A stretch of 9,673 bases of DNA from Chthoniobacterales bacterium (GTDB lineage: Bacteria > Verrucomicrobiota > Verrucomicrobiia > Chthoniobacterales > UBA6821), in the NCBI GenBank assembly GCA_021733705.1, contig JAIPKF010000044.1:1-9673 (forward strand), given 5' to 3'. Under the pieces are notes generated by a model. The model was not told where the DNA came from and made no database searches. It saw nothing but the letters and a program-made list of their open reading frames with translations. A program made the position numbers and the translations under genes. Below, piece by piece: positions 6,555 through 9,673 of this stretch (positions within the stretch are counted from its first letter, which is position 1; each line of letters starts with the position of its first letter).

Positions 6555-6641
6555 AGAGGACTACAACAGTAGGAAGCTAACTACCGTTGCTGCATTCCTG
6601 CCCTGGCGGGGTTCGCTAGTTCTTACTTCATAGCCCCTGAC
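6552..6641 (-). ncRNA. ffs: Small signal recognition particle RNA (4.5S-like)
   Basis: On the minus strand the conserved SRP core is clear: GAACCCCGCCAGG, then GCAGGAATGC (6601-6592), then AGCAACGG. This is the helix 8 region that binds Ffh, with the asymmetric loop and GGAA apex. The ends pair as GTCAGGGG (6641-6634) with CCTCTGAC (6559-6552), giving a hairpin RNA of about 90 nt without the Alu domain, as in most Gram-negative bacteria. It works with Ffh and FtsY to target nascent membrane proteins. It lies in the 317-bp gap between divergent tatC and tsaE; the rest of that gap (6406-6525 and 6642-6722) holds nothing recognised. Ends are accurate to a few bases. Confidence 0.88.
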
Positions 6642-6722
6642 GCCAATGACTCTAACTCAAATGAACAATGGATAAAGAGAAAAATAGCAATTAAGATACA
6701 AGGAGCCTCTATTTCCCAAAAA

Positions 6723-7154
6723 ATGTCATCCCTTTCAAAACCTTCGATTTTTTATTCCTCCAGCGTTGAGGAGACTTTGACGATTGCTTCACTGCTTGTA
6801 AAATCGATTGCAGGTCGAGGAGTCATCAGCCTTGAAGGCCCTCTTGGAGCTGGTAAGACACATTTTGTGAAAGGTGTTGCTCGCGCCTTAGAAATCCAAG
6901 AAGAGGTAACAAGCCCGACCTTTACCCTTTTGCAAATTTATGGATTAGAAAACAATCGACTCTATCACTTCGATTTTTACCGGTTTAATGAGGAGTCCGA
7001 AGCACTTGATTTAGGACTAGAAGATTATTTTTCAGAATATCTCACACTCATCGAGTGGGGTAATAAATTCCCCTCTCTACTTCCTCCGGAAACAATCCGT
7101 GTAATTATCGAACCCCTTGAAAATGGAGCTCGCATGATCACCTGGAATTCCTAA
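6723..7154 (+). CDS. tsaE: tRNA t6A biosynthesis ATPase TsaE
   Basis: TsaE is the ATPase that recycles the TsaB-TsaD complex transferring threonylcarbamoyl to A37 of ANN-decoding tRNAs. At 143 residues the length is normal. Visible motifs are the Walker A loop GPLGAGKT (39-46), the switch segment VTSPTFTLLQIY (62-73), HFDFYR (82-87) with the conserved Asp84, and LIEWG (109-113) near the end. The ATG at 6723 gives a usual N-terminus; a GGAG about 18 bases upstream is too far to be an ideal ribosome binding site. tsaB follows after 10 bp on the same strand, forming a functional operon. tsaC and tsaD are not in the window. Confidence 0.96.
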   Translation: MSSLSKPSIFYSSSVEETLTIASLLVKSIAGRGVISLEGPLGAGKTHFVKGVARALEIQEEVTSPTFTLLQIYGLENNRLYHFDFYRFNEESEALDLGLEDYFSEYLTLIEWGNKFPSLLPPETIRVIIEPLENGARMITWNS

Positions 7155-7164
7155 AAAGAGATCT

Positions 7165-7773
7165 ATGCTCCTTCTTGCCCTTGATTCTTCCAGCTCTCTT
7201 GCTTCAGTCGCAATGGTAGACTCGGAAGGTAAAAAAAATACCCTCCTCTATCATCATCATGAAATTCATGAGAGAACAGATTCCTCCTCACTTTTTAGAG
7301 GGCTAGAAAAAGCCATCACACTAGTAGGAAAACCTGACCTTATCGTTGTCGGACTTGGCCCAGGCTCCTACAATGGACTGCGCGTGAGTGTGGCTGCAGC
7401 ACAAGGAATGGCCTCTGCACTTGGCATCGAGTTACAAGGAATTCCCTCAGCACTTGCCATGGATCATGAGGACCCCAGCTATTGGATTGCTGGCGATGCT
7501 CGAGGGGGAAAATATTGGCTAGCCTTAGTCATGGATCATCAATTTGCTCAAGAGCCGATGCTCCTCTCCCCAGAAAATATGACCGCATCTTTGCTCACCA
7601 TGCCTCTTTTACCCTTGCTTGCATCGACCCCGTTACCTCAACTTTCAGAATCCAACAAAATCACGATCGCTTATCCCTCGGCCCTTGCCTTAGCAAGAAT
7701 ATCTCCAAGGAGCTCCTCTAAAAAATGGGAACTCTCTCCTCTCTATTTAAAACCAGCACACATCACGAGATGA
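7165..7773 (+). CDS. tsaB: tRNA t6A biosynthesis protein TsaB
   Basis: TsaB is the non-catalytic ASKHA-fold partner that dimerises with TsaD and docks TsaE. The 202 residues fall within the family range, a little short. The N-terminal strand MLLLALDSSSSLASVAM (1-17) is the ASKHA phosphate-1-like segment. GLGPGSYNGLRVSVAAAQG (63-81) is the family signature. DARGGKYWLAL (111-121) corresponds to the conserved DAR segment, and PLYLKPAHIT (192-201) is the typical C-terminal tail, showing that the gene is complete. An AAGAG stretch about six bases before the ATG is a weak ribosome binding site. A heptamer tandem repeat begins at the base after the stop codon. Confidence 0.95.
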   Translation: MLLLALDSSSSLASVAMVDSEGKKNTLLYHHHEIHERTDSSSLFRGLEKAITLVGKPDLIVVGLGPGSYNGLRVSVAAAQGMASALGIELQGIPSALAMDHEDPSYWIAGDARGGKYWLALVMDHQFAQEPMLLSPENMTASLLTMPLLPLLASTPLPQLSESNKITIAYPSALALARISPRSSSKKWELSPLYLKPAHITR

Positions 7774-7808
7774 GATGGGAAATGGGAGATGGGAGATGGG
7801 AGATGGGA
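7774..7808. repeat. Heptanucleotide tandem repeat after tsaB
   Basis: Five consecutive 7-bp units of GATGGGA lie at 7774-7808, the second reading AATGGGA. The array begins directly after the tsaB TGA. Its position outside coding sequence means that copy-number change would not shift a reading frame. Confidence 0.85.
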
Positions 7809-7812
7809 ATTC

Positions 7813-7910
7813 AAATGGGGTCAGGCTAGAAATAGTGACAAAATTACAACTAGTGAAAAAGAAATGCTCAAAATAAAATATTTGTTTATATTTCTAGCCT
7901 GAGCCCATTT
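7813..7910. repeat. 98-bp inverted-repeat unit, REP- or MITE-like
   Basis: The arms 7813-7834 and 7889-7910 are 22-bp inverted repeats with one mismatch (AAATGGGGTCAGGCTAGAAA against AAATGGGCTCAGGCTAGAAA for the outer 20 bases), around a 54-bp AT-rich interior. It lies between the convergent tsaB and IQ-motif genes, so it could terminate both transcripts. The AATGGGGTCAGG arm resembles, from memory, repeats associated with REP-linked Y1 transposases; this is inference. It is unrelated to the TTTCATAC element family. Confidence 0.75.
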
Positions 7911-7926
7911 CCAAAATACAATCTAC

Positions 7927-8550
7927 CTATTTGAAACTTTTTGTGCTTGGGTTAGAAGCTACCGATGATACCGATTTAAAGAAACTTGAATCAGACCCAT
8001 CATCACTGGAGTTCTCATCATCTGTCGATTTGGACAGCGGATCTGTTTTATTGTTCTGGTTATGAATTTCTAGATTTTCTTCAGTAAGATTAGCTTTATA
8101 TCTTCCCACTTTGCCTCGGAAGAACGCTTGAATCTTAGTAGCAGCTGCTTCTTTTTTCTTTGCTTCATCTCCTCCCTCAATAGCTTCTCCTCCTCCCTCA
8201 ATAGCTTCTCCTCCTCCCTCAATAGCTTCTCCTCCTCCCTCAATAGCTTCTCCTCCTCCCGCAATACCTACCAGTACCTCTTTAATATTAGCAGCAGCTT
8301 TTTCTTTTCCTGTAGTCCCTCGATATAAATAATTCGTAAATGACTTGAGTCCGACTGCATTGAAGGCATGTCCGGGAGCAAATTTAATCGAATTATAGAT
8401 CTTCCTAAGTGCAAAAGCAGAAGTAGCATTTGTAATTTTAATACCACAAAAGGTAGTTTCTCCAGTACTAGTTTTTCCCGTATTCACCGTACCCTCAAAT
8501 GGATTTATTGCTTTTGCTGCGTTATATAGTGCTTTGCCGATATTACTCAT
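7927..8550 (-). CDS. Candidate T3SS effector with repeats and a calmodulin-binding-type IQ motif
   Basis: This 207-residue protein matches no family I recognise. Residues 1-95 are a mixed segment with a short N-terminal helix-like start. Residues 98-127 contain repeats of the heptapeptide GGGEAIE, encoded by exact 21-bp units. KKKEAAATK (131-139) then leads into IQAFFRGKVGR (140-150), a perfect match to the eukaryotic IQ consensus IQxxxRGxxxR that binds calmodulin or related EF-hand proteins. The C-terminus (about 172-207) is Ser- and Asp-rich and looks disordered. No signal peptide or membrane helix is evident. The gene lies 88 bp downstream of a CesT-like chaperone on the same strand, the usual chaperone-effector arrangement, which suggests type III export and a host target. 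Function and secretion are inference. No Shine-Dalgarno motif precedes the ATG. Confidence 0.7.
   Translation of the reverse strand: MSNIGKALYNAAKAINPFEGTVNTGKTSTGETTFCGIKITNATSAFALRKIYNSIKFAPGHAFNAVGLKSFTNYLYRGTTGKEKAAANIKEVLVGIAGGGEAIEGGGEAIEGGGEAIEGGGEAIEGGDEAKKKEAAATKIQAFFRGKVGRYKANLTEENLEIHNQNNKTDPLSKSTDDENSSDDGSDSSFFKSVSSVASNPSTKSFK
8171..8260 (-). repeat. Exact 21-bp in-frame tandem repeat in the IQ-motif gene
   Basis: Four identical 21-bp units lie at 8171-8191, 8192-8212, 8213-8233 and 8234-8254 (plus strand CCTCCCTCAATAGCTTCTCC then T), followed by a partial unit. Each encodes seven residues of the GGGEAIE type, so gain or loss of units keeps the frame. Perfect identity at nucleotide level implies recent expansion or ongoing homogenisation. 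Confidence 0.95.
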
Positions 8551-8638
8551 AAAATTAATAAGTTAGTTTGGTTTTTAGTTGTCAGTGTCGTAGGAAAAGT
8601 GATTTAAAAAATGCTTGGTTCAGGACGTCGGCTAAAGT

Positions 8639-9157
8639 TTAAGCATAGCTTCCTATCGGAGCGGAAGTGGTGGCGGAAGCGGGTTGATTATCAGCTGGCT
8701 TTGCTGAGGAAGCAGGGGTCGATTGAGGAGCCCCCGGTGGTTTTTCATCGAGGTTGGTCCCATCCACGATTCGTTTGTTCCAAAAGAGAGCCACATCACT
8801 AAACCCTTTAAGGAGGTCTTGGAATCGTAGGTATTCCATCCCTTCGAGTTTTTCTTGGTAGCACATGAAGACACTGAGGGTGGCAGGATCGACTCCCAGG
8901 GTCGCTCCACCAGTCCCAACCCAGAGAAGATTTGCTTCGAGGAGCTCTGGATAAATCTTTTCTGTTTGGTAGGGAGGAAGTGTTGCAATAATTACAGAGA
9001 AAATAAGAGCACCGGTCTCTTCGTTGGCTTCCAAATCGATGGTCACGCGATCATCAAAACGAAGGGAGCAAAGACCACCATCATTAGGCTTGAGTTCTGG
9101 CAATCCTACGCTTTTTCCGAGTTCTTGGAGCAGGGCATTAAAGTGTTCAATAGACAT
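8639..9157 (-). CDS. CesT-like type III secretion chaperone
   Basis: This acidic 172-residue protein resembles the CesT/Tir class I chaperones that hold effectors unfolded for type III export. Residues 2-128 follow the family pattern: an N-terminal helix FNALLQELGKSVGLPEL (6-22), GLCSLRFDDRVTIDLE (28-43) forming the first strands, ALIFSVIIATLPP (50-62), the helix YPELLEANLLW (69-79), then GATLGVDPATLSVFMCYQ (84-101) and a final helix. An extra C-terminal tail (about 131-172), rich in Pro, Ala and Ser, is not part of the usual 130-150-residue domain and is probably disordered. The gene lies immediately upstream of the IQ-motif gene, its likely client, and is divergent from the gene at 9303. 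No structural secretion genes are in the window, so the assignment rests on fold pattern and context. Confidence 0.75.
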   Translation of the reverse strand: MSIEHFNALLQELGKSVGLPELKPNDGGLCSLRFDDRVTIDLEANEETGALIFSVIIATLPPYQTEKIYPELLEANLLWVGTGGATLGVDPATLSVFMCYQEKLEGMEYLRFQDLLKGFSDVALFWNKRIVDGTNLDEKPPGAPQSTPASSAKPADNQPASATTSAPIGSYA

Positions 9158-9302
9158 TGGTTGTTTTAGGTTGATTTTTATCTTGCCTGTTACTGAAAAT
9201 TGGAATTTTCATGAAAACTTTGTCATACTTTTGATTTTTAAATAATGAGTCAAGCTTGAAAAATAATTTTTCTAAAATAAATTTATTGACTCTCACAGCA
9301 AA

Positions 9303-9673
9303 ATGAATTTCGCTTTCCAGGAACGAAGTCGTTTTGCTCTACGATTCAGTAAATATCTATCGATGCTCCCTAGAACAGGAGCATTAAAAAACCTAACTAT
9401 GAATACTCCAACAGCTCTCTCGTCACACCCATTCAATTCCTTCCACCGAGAAGAGCTCTATGAAGCTCAAAGAATAGCCCCTGATAAATTCTTTGCCATA
9501 GCTGATCAAAATCCCACAGCAACACGCATTAAACTAGGGGCGAATAAAGTCGATGTGAATGTTGCTCCAGATTATTTTTTTGGCTCTCTTGTTAAGATTG
9601 TGCTTGGACCAAGTAAAGCCGAACAAAATGAAAACAAGGAGGTCCTTAGTCGTTTTGAGGAAGCATTAGAGAA
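9303..9673 (+). CDS. Unrecognised protein, N-terminal part
   Basis: The open frame continues past the right edge. From ATG 9303 it gives about 123 residues; the next plausible start is ATG 9399, which yields MNTPTALSSHPFNSFHREEL, a Ser/Thr/Asn-containing N-terminus like those of secreted effectors. A hairpin at 9363-9384 whose right arm holds GGAG lies just before that second start, which argues that the real start could be 9399 with a structured leader. The visible part is soluble, mixed in composition and lacks a signal peptide or membrane segment. No family is recognised. It is divergent from the chaperone gene across a 145-bp AT-rich gap, so it may belong to the same secretion-related locus, but that is inference. 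Confidence 0.55.
   Translation, partial: MNFAFQERSRFALRFSKYLSMLPRTGALKNLTMNTPTALSSHPFNSFHREELYEAQRIAPDKFFAIADQNPTATRIKLGANKVDVNVAPDYFFGSLVKIVLGPSKAEQNENKEVLSRFEEALE
9363..9384 (+). promoter_or_regulatory. Hairpin holding a GGAG motif before an alternative start
   Basis: ATGCTCC (9363-9369) and GGAGCAT (9378-9384) form a perfect 7-bp stem with an 8-nt loop. The right arm carries AGGAG, the only Shine-Dalgarno-like motif near the ATG at 9399, about 17 bases upstream. The stem would hide it. If translation starts at 9303 instead, the hairpin is inside coding sequence and may be fortuitous. Confidence 0.35.

Noticed and set aside
8070..8328. Alternative frames through the 21-bp repeat (Glu/Leu/Lys-rich on minus, Ser/Phe/Asn-rich on plus)
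   Set aside because: A repeat with a period divisible by three opens all frames. Only the 7927-8550 frame has a non-repetitive, motif-bearing context and length.
8653..9245. Other frames overlapping the chaperone gene
   Set aside because: Their translations have no CesT pattern and atypical composition; the 8639-9157 frame explains the sequence.
9286..9314. Sigma-70 promoter from TTGACT at 9286-9291
   Set aside because: No -10-like hexamer lies at 16-18 bp spacing, so the -35 match alone is not convincing.

Overview
The window reads as chromosome of a Gram-negative bacterium with low to moderate GC. It carries a candidate type III secretion (T3SS) chaperone beside an effector-like gene, a Tat translocase subunit, a UbiD-family decarboxylase, and translation starts mostly without a Shine-Dalgarno motif. 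A host-associated member of the PVC group (Verrucomicrobiota or Chlamydiota) fits best, but this is inference and no taxonomic marker settles it.

Layout. Positions 1-1120 (-) hold the N-terminal 373 residues of a UbiD-family decarboxylase. Positions 1267-1340 hold tRNA-Asp, followed five bases later by the first of four inverted-repeat elements (1346-1642). Positions 1860-2890 (+) hold nrdR and, overlapping it by 4 bp, a second ATP-cone protein. Positions 2988-3326 (+) hold a HIT-family hydrolase. Positions 3327-4330 have no protein gene: they hold element copy 2, tRNA-Glu, a hairpin overlapping the tRNA 3' end, and copies 3 and 4 joined head to tail. Positions 4331-6405 (-) hold tatC and an MFS transporter overlapping at TAATG. 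Positions 6552-6641 (-) hold the small SRP RNA. Positions 6723-7773 (+) hold tsaE and tsaB, two components of the tRNA t6A machinery. Positions 7774-7910 hold a heptamer repeat and a 98-bp inverted-repeat unit. Positions 7927-9157 (-) hold the chaperone and the effector-like gene. Positions 9303-9673 (+) hold the start of an unrecognised gene.

Most genes are housekeeping: quinone-type decarboxylation, nucleotide-reductase control, t6A synthesis, and protein targeting by SRP and Tat. The striking part is the right end. A CesT-like chaperone gene lies just upstream of a 207-residue protein whose sequence includes IQAFFRGKVGR, an exact match to the eukaryotic calmodulin-binding IQ consensus. It follows an array of exact 21-bp in-frame repeats. 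This looks like a chaperone-effector pair that could engage host calmodulin or EF-hand proteins. The second notable item is the four-copy family of non-autonomous, MITE-like elements around the two tRNA genes.
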